A stretch of DNA of 10,151 nt from Amylostereum areolatum (GCA_012932865.1 SAXG01000174.1:6845-16995); one strand, 5' to 3'; positions 1-9,180 are shown, counted from the stretch's first letter. The notes: generated by a model from the sequence alone, not told the origin. Numbers and translations are program-made.

Positions 1-774
<774 letters not shown>

Positions 775-915
775 TTTAAAACGAATATTATTAATAAATA
801 TTTCTTTGGCCTTAGGTATATTGTTATTTAATTTAAATAATTTTTTTAAAAGAATTTATTTTTTAATTTATAATTGAAATCGTCCATTTCCTGAGGGAGA
901 TAATAATGAACCTAA

Positions 916-1365
916 TTGATTAAAAAATTTGTTCTACATTATTTTAGCTATAATTATTTTTTAATTATTTATTACTTTATTTTAATTATAGTTTGACAGA
1001 TAAAAATTATAAAGACAAATTTTAGAGAAATATTATTTGAAGGTTATTTAATTAAGGCATATTACCTAGAATTTAAAAATTATGGATTTCATTTTTTATA
1101 TTTTATTTTGTTTATTGCACACATAGTTAGAATTATTATTTTAATTTTAATATTACTATTTTTAATTGTTTTTTTAATTCACAGCATAAGATATTTAAAA
1201 ACAATATATTATATATTTTTGATTAGAAGTAAAATTATTTATTATTTTGATAAATTTATTACAAATAAACATCTGTACAATAATATTAGATATTTAATGT
1301 ATAGTATGTTTATTGTTATGATTTGTGATTTGTTAATTATTTGATGGAGTATATACCTTTATTAA
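916..1365 (+). CDS. hypothetical multi-span membrane protein, no clear start
   Basis: An open frame of 149 codons under table 4 that ends at TAA 1363-1365. TGA at 994 and 1342 would be Trp. That is long for DNA this rich in TAA. There is no in-frame ATG near the front: TTG at 916 or TTG at 1108 are the only start-like codons of note, so either an alternative start is used or the frame continues from the gene before it. Hydrophobic stretches at residues about 9-29, 65-87 and 127-149 look like membrane spans, and the loop before the second (residues 30-60) is basic. A one-base slip within T957-962 would fuse it to the preceding 75-codon frame, giving about 209 residues. I do not recognise the family. 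Confidence 0.35.
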
Positions 1366-1761
1366 TTTATATAAGAAAACAAATCATTACTTGAAATATT
1401 TATTTAACTTACTTTTCTAATAAACCAAATTTATTGCTATTAATATTTTTTAAGGTTAAAGATTGTTACTATTTTTTACTCTCCTTCTCCCCTATTTTTA
1501 TTTACTATCATAAGTATGACTTTTTTAATTTATGGACGGTTTTAACCTTATTTTGTAGTAAAGTTTTAAATTTAATATATCTTTTTGTAAAACTGTAAGA
1601 GGATACACATATAAAAATATATTCTGTCAATGTTTTTGTTCTATATCTTTTTAAATTATTTTTTTTAAGGTAGTTGGTTTTATTAATTATATTTATTTTT
1701 ATATACCTCTACATCACCTCGATCCCTTTAGAAAGGATATAGTACCATATTATAAAAACAC

Positions 1762-1795
1762 CCAATCCTTACCTTTAAGGTGGAAGGTACACAAC
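1762..1795 (-). repeat. GC-richer dispersed repeat, copy 1
   Basis: Read on the - strand, this island matches the + strand at 8166-8194. CCTTACCTTTA at 1767-1777 is the exact reverse complement of 8183-8193, and TGGAAGG at 1781-1787 is the reverse complement of 8172-8178; the flanking GTTGT is also shared, at similar spacing. The copy also has internal symmetry (ACCTT...AAGGT at 1771-1781). It resembles in style, not in sequence, the mobile GC clusters of yeast mitochondrial DNA. Confidence 0.5.
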
Positions 1796-2318
1796 TTAAT
1801 AAAATAAGTATTCTAGGTTTAAAATACAAGCCCAAAACGTCTTTAAAAATATTAAATATAGACAAAATATTATGTGTTTTTATAATTATTGTATTAATTT
1901 TCATTAATTTTTATTTATTATAGGTATACCTATTTTTAAGTTAAATAAAAATAAAATAAATAATATTATAATTAATAATAGTTAAAAGAATTAAATTTGT
2001 ATTTATAAGCCAAATGCTAGTTATTATATAAATAAATAAGTATTATTCTTATCTTCAAATACTTTATATACAGGAACCATAATTAAATAAAAATAAAGGA
2101 TAAAGCGGGATAGAGTAAATTAAAATGTATTTATAATATATTCTTTAGGTATATTCTTATCTACTTATCTAATTATATAATTATATATTATATACGAATA
2201 AAATAAGCTAAATTTTTATAAGAATTAAAATTTTTAATTTAAAATATAAATATAATGTATTCAATTCTATCTATTAAAAAAATAATATCCTTTCCTCATT
2301 TCTATTAAATAAAATAAA

Positions 2319-2338
2319 GGGACGCTAATAGGTGTCCC
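2319..2338. other. GC-rich hairpin
   Basis: GGGACGC at 2319-2325 pairs with GTGTCCC at 2332-2338 across a six-base loop, TAATAG: seven pairs, one of them G-U. It stands alone in AT-rich DNA and could be an RNA-processing or 3'-end signal; nothing in the sequence decides which. Confidence 0.45.
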
Positions 2339-2982
2339 AATCCCCCTAAATTAAAGTATCGGAACAATAAAGTGAAAGGCAAATAGTTAATAAAGTAATA
2401 TAAGATAAAAGCCGAAATAATTTTAATGTGTTAGTAGAATATGTACGTATAATCCTGGGTTTGTTACATCTGTTTATAATAATATGTTTTTGTTATTTGC
2501 AAATATAAAATTATTCAAAGAGTCTGTGATAAACTTTTAGGTCACATCAAATTAACTAAATTTAGAATTGTAATACTTATAATTACAAACGTGTGTTTAT
2601 TTTACCTTTAGCTTTATCAAGACTATACTAATTGTAATTTAATATAATAATTAAAATATTTTAATTAGCTGGAGAGTAATGGGAGAGAAGCCTGCATTAT
2701 GGGAAAGTAGTGGAGATAGAGCATATAATATAATAAAACAATTGAGGCGGTTACAGTTTTATATTGTTATGTAAAATATAAGCTAATATTTAGTTATAAA
2801 ATTATAAATAAGATAAATTATTTAAGTTAAAGTAATAATCGCATTTTATGGGGCGTGCTTGAGTAACTTTAATTTACTTGGCACTAGCTAATTGATTTAT
2901 GGGTGTTTTAGGTATGGTAAATCGTAAGATATAGAAGAATACGCTAGGTCTCTCAGTTCTGATAAGGAGGTAAAATAAAAAT

Positions 2983-3054
2983 GGGAGTTTAGTTTACAGA
3001 TGGTTCTGTTAGTCTCCTGCATAAAAGTTTATTTCTTAGGTTCATGCAATTCCC
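2983..3054 (+). tRNA. tRNA-like fold, weak
   Basis: GGGAGTT (2983-2989) pairs with AATTCCC (3048-3054) over seven positions with one G-U, and the span of 72 bases is a normal tRNA length. TA follows the first strand, as at tRNA positions 8-9, and ACAG/CTGT (2996-2999 with 3006-3009) with a TGGTT loop could be a displaced D arm. A standard T arm and a clean anticodon stem are absent; TGC at 3018-3020 would suggest Ala, but the base before it is not U. It may be a damaged tRNA or chance. Confidence 0.22.
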
Positions 3055-3180
3055 TCTTACCTCTATGTGTGTAGGATAATAACAACTTAAGGATTAAAAA
3101 TTATTTTATTAGAATATTTTTTTAAGGTGTATTAAAGTACAAAAATATTAATTACGAACCATCCAGATATTATTACAAAT

Positions 3181-3256
3181 TTCTTCTTAGTGTAATGTAC
3201 CAATACAGCATTCTTCTAAAAGTGGGCAATTTTGGTTCGAAGGCCAAAAGAAGAAT
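3181..3256 (+). tRNA. tRNA-Arg(UCU)-like gene with extra loop bases
   Basis: The acceptor stem is perfect: TTCTTCT at 3181-3187 pairs with AGAAGAA at 3249-3255, leaving T3256 as discriminator. TA follows, then a D arm with TGTA/TACA. The anticodon arm starts at GCATT with CTTCTAA as the best seven-base loop, giving anticodon UCU (Arg, AGA codons). The T arm is TTTGG/CCAAA around TTCGAAGG. Two places look one or two bases too long: the 3' side of the anticodon stem (AAGTGGGC where AATGC would close it) and the T loop, which has eight bases. The D loop also lacks the usual GG. The call as a tRNA is fairly good; the anticodon is less sure because of the disturbed stem. The extra bases parallel the indels seen in cob. 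Confidence 0.55.
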
Positions 3257-4159
3257 TAATAAAGTAAACAGGCGTAAATATTAGTTTTCTTGAAAAACAT
3301 TTCTTTTAATAACAAGTAGTCATTACTTACTGAATACAATATAATTTTACCCTTAAGTTAAAAAGGGACTATAAAAAAAGAGAATTTAACATTTCTTTTG
3401 TCTCTTTTTTTTATTGTTACAAAAAAGTGTTAATATTAAAGCCAAATAGGCGATAGTTATTTTGCTTTAGACTTCATTAATATTCTTAAAAGTGGGAAAA
3501 AGAAGTAAGCTATTTTTTTTTTAAAGCTCAAAAATATTATCCTTAAGTAAAAAATAACAAACTATTTCCAACCCTAAATAAAGAGTAGGATAAACTTTTT
3601 ATTGTTAATTTAAAGGGCTCTTAGGTTGAGTGTTGACCTAACTTATATCAATTAGGTTATTTTAGTATCTATATTCTCTTTTAAGCCTAAAGTGGTGGTT
3701 ATATAGTTTTGAGTGGCCATAGAGCCTACCTGTATCTGTAGGAGGGTAAAAATATAATTATATGTAAGAATAAATATAATTCAGGACATATAGTCCCGGT
3801 CGTCATTGTGTTAAAACACGAGGCGGCTGTTCTCTCCAAAAAATAAGAATGATTAACAAATAATAGTCAATTTTAAATAATTCTCTTTAAATATATTAAG
3901 TGAATTAATAGATGTTTTATTCGTCGTGACTTAAGACCTGTTTTTATTTCAGGTGCTTTCATGAACTATGCTTGTAAAGAAAACAATTAATAGCTGCTCA
4001 TCAACGAAGAGTAATATTCGCTAATACCGACTAAAGAGTTATGTATGGATTACTTCCAACACATAAATGATGCCTCATGAAATATAACTATTTAAAGGAA
4101 AGGCTGGAATACTCTCATCAAAAGAATTGTTTGATTTTATTTAGCGCCTGGTTTTGCAC
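3257..4159. other. spacer, possibly with a second group I intron core
   Basis: No gene is recognised. At 3718-3733 ATAGAGCCTACCTGTA resembles a degraded group I R element, and ACATATAGTCC (3787-3797) closely resembles an S element of the kind seen at 162-173 in the cox1 intron. P7 pairing between the two is imperfect. An ATG at 3961 starts a region where the N-terminus of cox3 would be expected, but I cannot align 3961-4159 with it. An intron near the cox3 5' end would account for this arrangement; that is inference. Confidence 0.3.
3373..3411. other. 11-bp inverted repeat ending in a T run
   Basis: AAAAAAAGAGA at 3373-3383 is exactly complementary to TCTCTTTTTTT at 3401-3411, with a 17-base loop. 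On the + strand the right arm and following base form a run of eight T, so the shape resembles a terminator, though fungal mitochondria are not known to rely on hairpin-T termination. No recognised gene ends just upstream; the tRNA-like gene ends at 3256. Confidence 0.35.
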
Positions 4160-4862
4160 TTTAAGTATGGTTAGGGATTTGAGTAGGTTAGGCCCTATAA
4201 TACCTTTTTGGACAAGGTTATTGACTCGTGTCTGATTTTTGCATATCAGTATCTTAGTCTACTTTAGCTTTAAATCTCTTTAGGAGTTCTGTGTGTTTAA
4301 TTAATGCAGGTTGATCTTGCAATTCGAAATAGGCTTTTTTAAGGATCACTTAGTAAGGGACTAAAAAGCTGCTATGATAAGGTGATGAATGAAGATTAAG
4401 AAGTTCTTCAATCGTTAATAAGAGGTTTAATTACGGGGGATTCTTTATAATGTTCAACTAGAAAGTACTAGAACGTCAACAATCTATTTGATTTATATAG
4501 TTCCTAATTCATTTACCGTATTTATTTCTATTTGTGTATCTAGTAATTACAGAAACATCTACGTACAACCGTGTGATTACAGAATGCTGGAATCTGAATT
4601 AGGTTGCTGGTGTGGTTTTTCCACTGAACACTCAAGTGTGACCTGTTTTATATTTTTTGTCTTATCTGAATATTTCTTAATAGTTTTATGTAGTTGTATA
4701 ACTTCCTAGTTTATTTAGATTTCTTGGTGAGAATCACATCGGTACGTATTTTGTGAATGAATCATATTAAGTTTACAACGAATTATGTTTGGTTTCATGT
4801 TGGTGTTTTTTAGTTTTTAAATTTTTTTTGTGTTTTTTTTTTTTTTAGGTATAACCTTGCAT
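4160..4862 (+). pseudogene. cox3: cytochrome c oxidase subunit 3, broken reading frame
   Basis: COX3 is a core membrane subunit of complex IV. Conserved COX3 landmarks occur here in order, but scattered over frames. At 4164-4200 the bases resemble the MWxRD...E...GxHT block. At 4287-4334 they track codons for FWAFFHxSLSPxIEIG closely at the nucleotide level. From 4515 one frame reads TVFISI, then TEHS (from 4623) and FLIV (4674-4685), matching the order of the TVFL, TGxHG and TIFLIV blocks. An FRF-like patch and a His follow at 4710-4740. At 4784-4820 WFHVGVFxFL lines up with WHFVDVVWLFL, with TAG where TGA (Trp) is expected. The middle (about 4345-4480) is poorly matched. Stops such as TAG 4707 and several indels prevent a continuous product. 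Each block is weak alone; the ordered series is the evidence. Confidence 0.6.
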
Positions 4863-4913
4863 AAGCGTTCTGTTTTATTTTCAGTTTGCATGTATATCTC
4901 ACTGTTACCGAGA

Positions 4914-5037
4914 ATATAATGAGTATGATCGATTTAATTGAATTATGTTGATAAATTGTATTACGGCAGGTGCAGTACTTTTGGTTATATTAGTACCAAT
5001 TATCTATAATCGCAATTTGATAATGCAAACAACTTAA
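4914..5037 (+). pseudogene. possible nad4L fragment
   Basis: Two short patches recall NADH dehydrogenase subunit 4L, a small membrane subunit of complex I. Around 4919-4950 the bases could encode an IxMSMIxLIELM-like block, and 4966-5037 reads TAGAVLLVILVPIIYNRN before a stop, similar to the family's AGAESAIGLxILVxxYRxRG end. In real nad4L about 30 residues separate these blocks; here only about ten do, and the frame breaks between them. It could be unrelated hydrophobic coding noise. Confidence 0.22.
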
Positions 5038-5178
5038 TTAAAAAATTTGTATTTTTTTATGTTTTAATAGAGATCGTTAAACTTTATGGTTTTCCCCTAC
5101 CATGTTTTGCCACTGGAGGTAAGTATTTAACTTTCTATTTTTTGGTTATGTAAAAATAAAAATGAATTAATCTATTTT

Positions 5179-5227
5179 GTGCCCGGCACTAGGGCCCAAT
5201 TAATTAGTGCGCATACATGCCGCCGGT
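5179..5227. repeat. GC-rich island with nested inverted repeats
   Basis: This short island is far richer in G and C than its surroundings. GCACTA at 5186-5191 is the inverse complement of TAGTGC at 5205-5210; the palindrome GGGCCC lies between them (5192-5197), and GCCGCCGGTAC closes the island. It looks like a GC cluster of the fungal mitochondrial type, but it does not match the repeat pair at 1762 and 8166. Confidence 0.4.
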
Positions 5228-6120
5228 ACATAAATAATAGAAACTTTAAAGCTAATATGTTTATATTCAGCATCTCAAAATAAATAATAATTAAATGTTT
5301 AATATAAGTTTATAATAACAAAGTAGGAGTAGGTCCTATTAGACATCAGGAGCGGCTTATAATTTTAATAAAATTATTTTTTATATACTACTTAATATTA
5401 ATGCGTTTTGGAATCTTTGGTATAACTGATTAAAATTGTAAATTTTGTAAAATAGTTAAAATTGTACAGGTAAAAAATCTGTGGTAAATTATTGTAATTA
5501 GTTTCTATATAACTATTTATTAAAGTAAATATTGTAGGAACTTTAAGTATAATAAAAAAACTACAAATTTGTGATATGTAAGTAAGAGAAGCAAGTATAT
5601 CATATGAAGATCTGCAAAAATAAAATTTATAATATCCTATGGCTTTAGGTAATAAAAATAATACACCAATAATATTTATTTAGTGTTAAAGAAGTAAACC
5701 TTAGAAATATTTATATACACAAATGACAATAATTCGAGTTGTATCCTATCTTTAATACTTACTAATAACGGGAGATTATGGATAAGTATTTTGTATATTT
5801 ACTAAATCAATTAAATTACTAATTCCTATTGTTGTTAATTGAAGCAGGGCGACTTTAAAAAATAGGAAGCCTGGGATATTTAATTGGGTATAATGATTTC
5901 TTGATGAGCAAATTATTGTATAATTCCAATCGTTCTGTGGGTGTGGCTTGATTATAATTTAATTATAATTTTTTCCAGCTTAGATACAGACAAAATATAT
6001 TAATATTTTCTTACATCAAACAAGTAAATGAACTAGAATATTTGTATTTTTTTATTAGTAATGCTGCTTAACCGGTAGCTTCTTAATTCCGTAATAAGAG
6101 AACAAGTTTTGATCTTATAA

Positions 6121-6199
6121 TTTCTTTGTGGTATAGTGGTTAATTTAACCCTACTGTAATTAACATAATAAAGATAGTTCGATTAAACTAATCAATAAT
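6121..6199 (+). tRNA. degenerate tRNA-like fragment
   Basis: TGGTATAGTGGTTAATTT (from 6129) has the look of a mitochondrial D arm, CTACTGTAATTAA could hold a GUA anticodon (Tyr) with U before it, and ATAGTTCGATTAAACTA (6174-6190) looks like a T arm with TTCGA. The acceptor strands do not pair and the anticodon stem is poor. It could be a tRNA carrying indels, as suspected for neighbouring genes. Confidence 0.25.
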
Positions 6200-6741
6200 T
6201 TAAGAATGTCTTGAAAAACATAACAAGCGTGATTTTCATTTTAATTAAATTTTTAAACATACTTTGTACTACCTAAAACTTTTAAAACAATGATGTTTAC
6301 ATACGTGGTTGTGTAGGTTTAAATTTATTAATAATGTCAACATTGTTTTATGGGAAATTCTTTAGTTTTTTTCGGATAAATTAATAATATTATAAAAATA
6401 ATAAAATTCTGACTGTCAGTAGGGCAATAAGTACAATATTTCTGAAATACCGCTACCGGGACCTTTCGGTTAGGGCTATTGAAATTCTTACATAAAAAAA
6501 TCAATCATTTTAAAAGACACTGCGATATAAATTATTGCCAAACAACAAAAAGTAAAAAAACTATTTAGGTATATACGCGTTAGTCGGTCACTTTAAGAAT
6601 ATATATGATTGGTTATTAGTAAAAAACAAATTAAAATAAGTGTATGGAAATAAAGGGGTTTTTAATTATAAATAATAGACACAATATATTGCCGTCGTCT
6701 CACAGCATGGCACTAGGCACACATTGAATTATTGAAAACTA

Positions 6742-8025
6742 ATGGTTTAATACTTAGATTAGGATTCGAATTCGTATATGTAGATCTGCCAGCAACCCTG
6801 CGAATATTTCATATTTAGTTAGTGTGAAATTTTTGTTCTTTATTAGGTGTCCCGGTGTAGTATTACAGAGTAGTTAACGAGGGGTGTAGTATTTGGGTTA
6901 GCATGCATTATCACCTCATTGAAAATGAATGATTTGACTTATGATAACAAGTGGTAGGAACATAGGTCCTGAGGAGATGTTTAATGACTGCGTTGGCCCG
7001 TAAAGAATTCTCATGCGAATGATAGCATTCATTATTCTTTTAGTTTTTTATATCTCAATGCTTGCGTAGGCTGTTTATATTATAGTTATGCCTATAAATC
7101 ACGGCTGCGTAGTATATATGCGCAATGGGTAATTATTGTGTAATATACTACTGATGGCTCGTACAAATCCTTTTTAGTTATGGTATTAACGCTAGTATGT
7201 ACGAAAATGTCATTATGAGGATATCTACCGTAATGTACGTACTTTTATTACAGGCGTGTTCCATTTTTTAGGTCAAGATTTATTGAATTAATTTGAGGTG
7301 GGGTCTCAGTAAGCAATGCTACACTATAATAGATTTGGTGTCCTCGTCCTATCATTATGTAGTACCAACATTTGCTGTTAGCTGCTTTAGTTATAGCTCA
7401 GTTTCAGGGGCCTACCTAAAATCCGGGGAGGGTCTAATAAGGCCAATTGGTTTAAAATCAATGCATCTAATGGGATGCATATCCATGCCACACTTACTTT
7501 ACATTTAAAGATCTGGTCAACCATAATTTTTATTTTTCCTTAGCTTTATCTGTAATAGTATTTTTGATTTAATCCTAAATATTATTAGGTCTAGTGATAA
7601 TTTAGTTCCGTGCTAAATCCTCTTGAGTACGGTCCTCCTGTCGTGAATCAATTTGTAGCGCTGTACTGATATATCATTATACCGTTCGTGGGGCTTCTTA
7701 AAGGGTTCTTCTATTCTAATCGTATTCCTAAGAAACTGTTTAGGAGTATTAGCTATGTTGGGTATCTTTATTAAGATATTAATATTACCGTCGTCACTGA
7801 TTTAGCTGATGAATTAGAGTGGTTCGCATTCCGAAGGCCATTTAGAGATTTGGCATTTTATGTGTTCCTTGTTGTAGATTTCTTATTATTTTAATGTGAA
7901 TTGGTTCTGACAACAGCCCTGATCAGCCCTATTTACTTAATTGGAGCAAATATCTTACTGGCTTTTCTATTTTGGTGTCTTGCTTTTTGTATACACGAGT
8001 AAACCTGTAATAGGGTGATAATGGA
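6742..8025 (+). pseudogene. cob: apocytochrome b, full-length but with many frameshifts
   Basis: Cytochrome b is the haem-carrying core of complex III. Nearly the whole protein can be followed, patch by patch, in changing frames: NSY (6769-6777), NISYL (6803-6817), WNFxSLLGV (6825-6851), MHY (6903-6911), HAN (7012-7020), YYSY (7078-7089), MSLWG (7207-7221), ELIWGGVSVSNATL (7285-7326), LAALVIA (7378-7398), PIGLKS (7443-7460), YFTFKDLV (7495-7518), LALSVIVFL (7540-7566), LGVLAMLGIFI (7740-7772), FRRPFRDLAFYVF (7829-7867) and LMWIGS (7891-7908). Trp positions use TGA, as in cox1. ATG 6742 is the best start but has stops soon after. Examples of damage: seven extra bases at 6818-6824, one extra at 7327 and 7739, one missing near 7283 and inside LAMHY, two extra at 7889-7890. 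The end is unclear; about 8025 is an estimate. Length is close to normal for an intron-free gene (about 1.2 kb). As written it cannot give one protein. Confidence 0.93.
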
Positions 8026-8165
8026 AACCTCTTATGGATTAGCTCAACGGAAAAATCTAAATAATGTGTATTTATTAATTTATGGTACACCCCCTAAAGT
8101 AAGGATCGGTACATAATTAATTAATTTTTATGTTTTTACAATTTGTCCCTTTAAATACTTAAATC

Positions 8166-8194
8166 GTTGTCCCTTCCAAGCCTAAAGGTAAGGT
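8166..8194 (+). repeat. GC-richer dispersed repeat, copy 2
   Basis: Partner of the - strand element at 1762-1795: CCTTCCA (8172-8178) and TAAAGGTAAGG (8183-8193) are shared exactly, and GTTGT leads both copies. CCTT...AAGG gives it partial internal symmetry, and TTGTC/GACAA (8167-8171 with 8198-8202) adds an outer stem. It lies about 140 bases after the end of the cob-like region. Confidence 0.5.
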
Positions 8195-8414
8195 ATCGAC
8201 AAAAAAAATATAATGAATACATATTATTATTCATGAAAAAAAAAATCACGAATGTACAAATGATAAATTTGTATATTAGCCTTACAAAAAATATCAAATT
8301 TATTACATATTAATATAATTTAAAGTAGAAGGTTTAAACATATTTATACTTTTTACCTCTCGTTTAAATCGTGTGAGAAGGACAAAAACAATAAATTTAT
8401 TTAATTAAAATATC

Positions 8415-8481
8415 CTCTAACTAAGCGTTAGCGACCCTCACTTAGGGGTTTAAGGAAGACAAAAGATGTCTTTAGTTAGGG
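8415..8481. ncRNA. branched stem-loop element of unknown role
   Basis: CCTCTAACTAA-like strand 8415-8424 pairs with 8472-8481 over ten positions (one G-U). Inside are AAGACA/TGTCTT (8456-8461 with 8467-8472, five-base loop) and ACCC/GGGT (8434-8437 with 8446-8449). The single base 8472 is claimed by two stems, so one of them is a pair shorter. The fold is more ordered than the surrounding DNA, but I see no tRNA consensus, no RNase P RNA signature and no intron core. It could be a structured RNA or a GC cluster. Confidence 0.3.
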
Positions 8482-9101
8482 AGTTGTTCCATTATAAAAG
8501 GTCTCTGTTTATTCTATTGAATACTTAGTTATTAAAAACGTCAAGTACTTAACATAGAAAGGAGAATATTAGTTAGACGTGTAATTTATATTAAAGAGAA
8601 TAATATTACAAAAATACATAAATTGCGCTAGTTTAATAGTATTAAATTTTTAATGCTTATGTTGCTTAAATTATTACTATGGCTAAAATGTGTACAGGAC
8701 TAAGATATCTTAAATTATTTAAGTAGCTTCTTTAATTATAAATTATATGTTATTATCTTCTTAAATAATAAGAATTTACTACCTGTATAATGAACTATTT
8801 AGCAAATTTTTTACAATTACAACAGAAGTTAATTCTAGGGTATTAAGACAATGTCCGTAAGCAGAATTTACATCTTGCGAAATCTTTATTAACACTTATG
8901 CGTGTATTTATTTTAATATGATGAAAATTTAGTGGTTGGTTTATAATCTTAATCAGGTTAATTTTTAATTATGTACCGATCCTGAGGAAGAAGGCGAACT
9001 AATTTTATCTATTTTACGCATTTTTCCGTTTCCCCAATGTATATTGTACACTACCATTATGTTTTAGATAAAGATCCATATGTTGTTGTTAAACTAACGA
9101 A

Positions 9102-9180
9102 TACCTCGTTTGTATAATGGTTAGGTTTTACCTGTATTCTCACAATAAAAATAAAAGTAGGAGTTGTAATTTAATTTGAC
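9102..9180 (+). tRNA. degenerate tRNA-Glu-like fragment
   Basis: TTTGTATAATGGTTAGG (9109-9125) matches the D-arm style of many mitochondrial tRNA-Glu genes, and TATTCTCAC downstream contains TTC, a Glu anticodon, one base out of the usual loop TTTTCAC. GTAGGAGTTGTAATTTA (9158-9174) could be a damaged T arm. The acceptor stem does not close. The identity is a guess from the D arm and the TTC. Confidence 0.25.

Larger units (their letters stand above)
1366..2866. other. AT-rich spacer without a recognised gene
   Basis: Stops are dense in all frames and I recognise no protein or rRNA motif. The stretch is mostly A and T runs, with small GC-richer islands at about 1718-1795, 2319-2345 and 2660-2760. 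The first two hold repeats or hairpins listed separately. Such GC islands in AT-rich intergenic DNA are typical of fungal mitochondrial genomes. Confidence 0.5.
5038..6741. other. AT-rich spacer between cox3- and cob-like regions
   Basis: No protein family is recognised and stops are dense in every frame. A GC-rich island lies at 5179-5227 (listed separately). ATTATAAT is repeated at 5949-5956 and 5960-5967 with a short gap. One tRNA-like fragment is listed at 6121-6199. I looked for rRNA core signatures and found none I could defend. Confidence 0.45.

Noticed and set aside
3776..3845. Large-subunit rRNA core (GGCGGCTGTT... resembling the rRNA GGCxxCTGTTT motif)
   Set aside because: A single short resemblance with none of the neighbouring conserved rRNA strings; not enough.
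4488..4709. A 73-codon open frame as an independent small protein
   Set aside because: Its residues line up with the C-terminal half of COX3 (TVF, TEHS, FLIV order), so it is better read as one surviving frame of the broken cox3.
4802..4856. Long T runs as a terminator or replication signal
   Set aside because: They coincide with the Phe- and Leu-rich end of COX3 and may be inflated homopolymers; no stem precedes them.
5867..5949. tRNA-Ile-like fold with a GAT loop
   Set aside because: AAGCC/GGCTT and an eight-pair stem around TTGATGA exist, but the acceptor is only five pairs, the span is too long and no T loop is seen.
7293..7508. A 71-codon open frame as an independent small protein
   Set aside because: It lies across the cob-like region, where the recognisable cob patches are mostly in other frames; a shadow.
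6742..8025. RNA editing or programmed bypassing as the explanation of the broken cob
   Set aside because: Known insertion editing (Physarum) or bypassing (Magnusiomyces) changes frames in one consistent way. Here there are both extra and missing bases plus substitutions to stops, with no repeated signal at the break points, so I do not claim it, though RNA data could reopen it.
8034..8100. tRNA-like GGATTAGCTCAACGG after cob
   Set aside because: The string looks like a D arm, but I find no acceptor pairing, T arm or anticodon stem.
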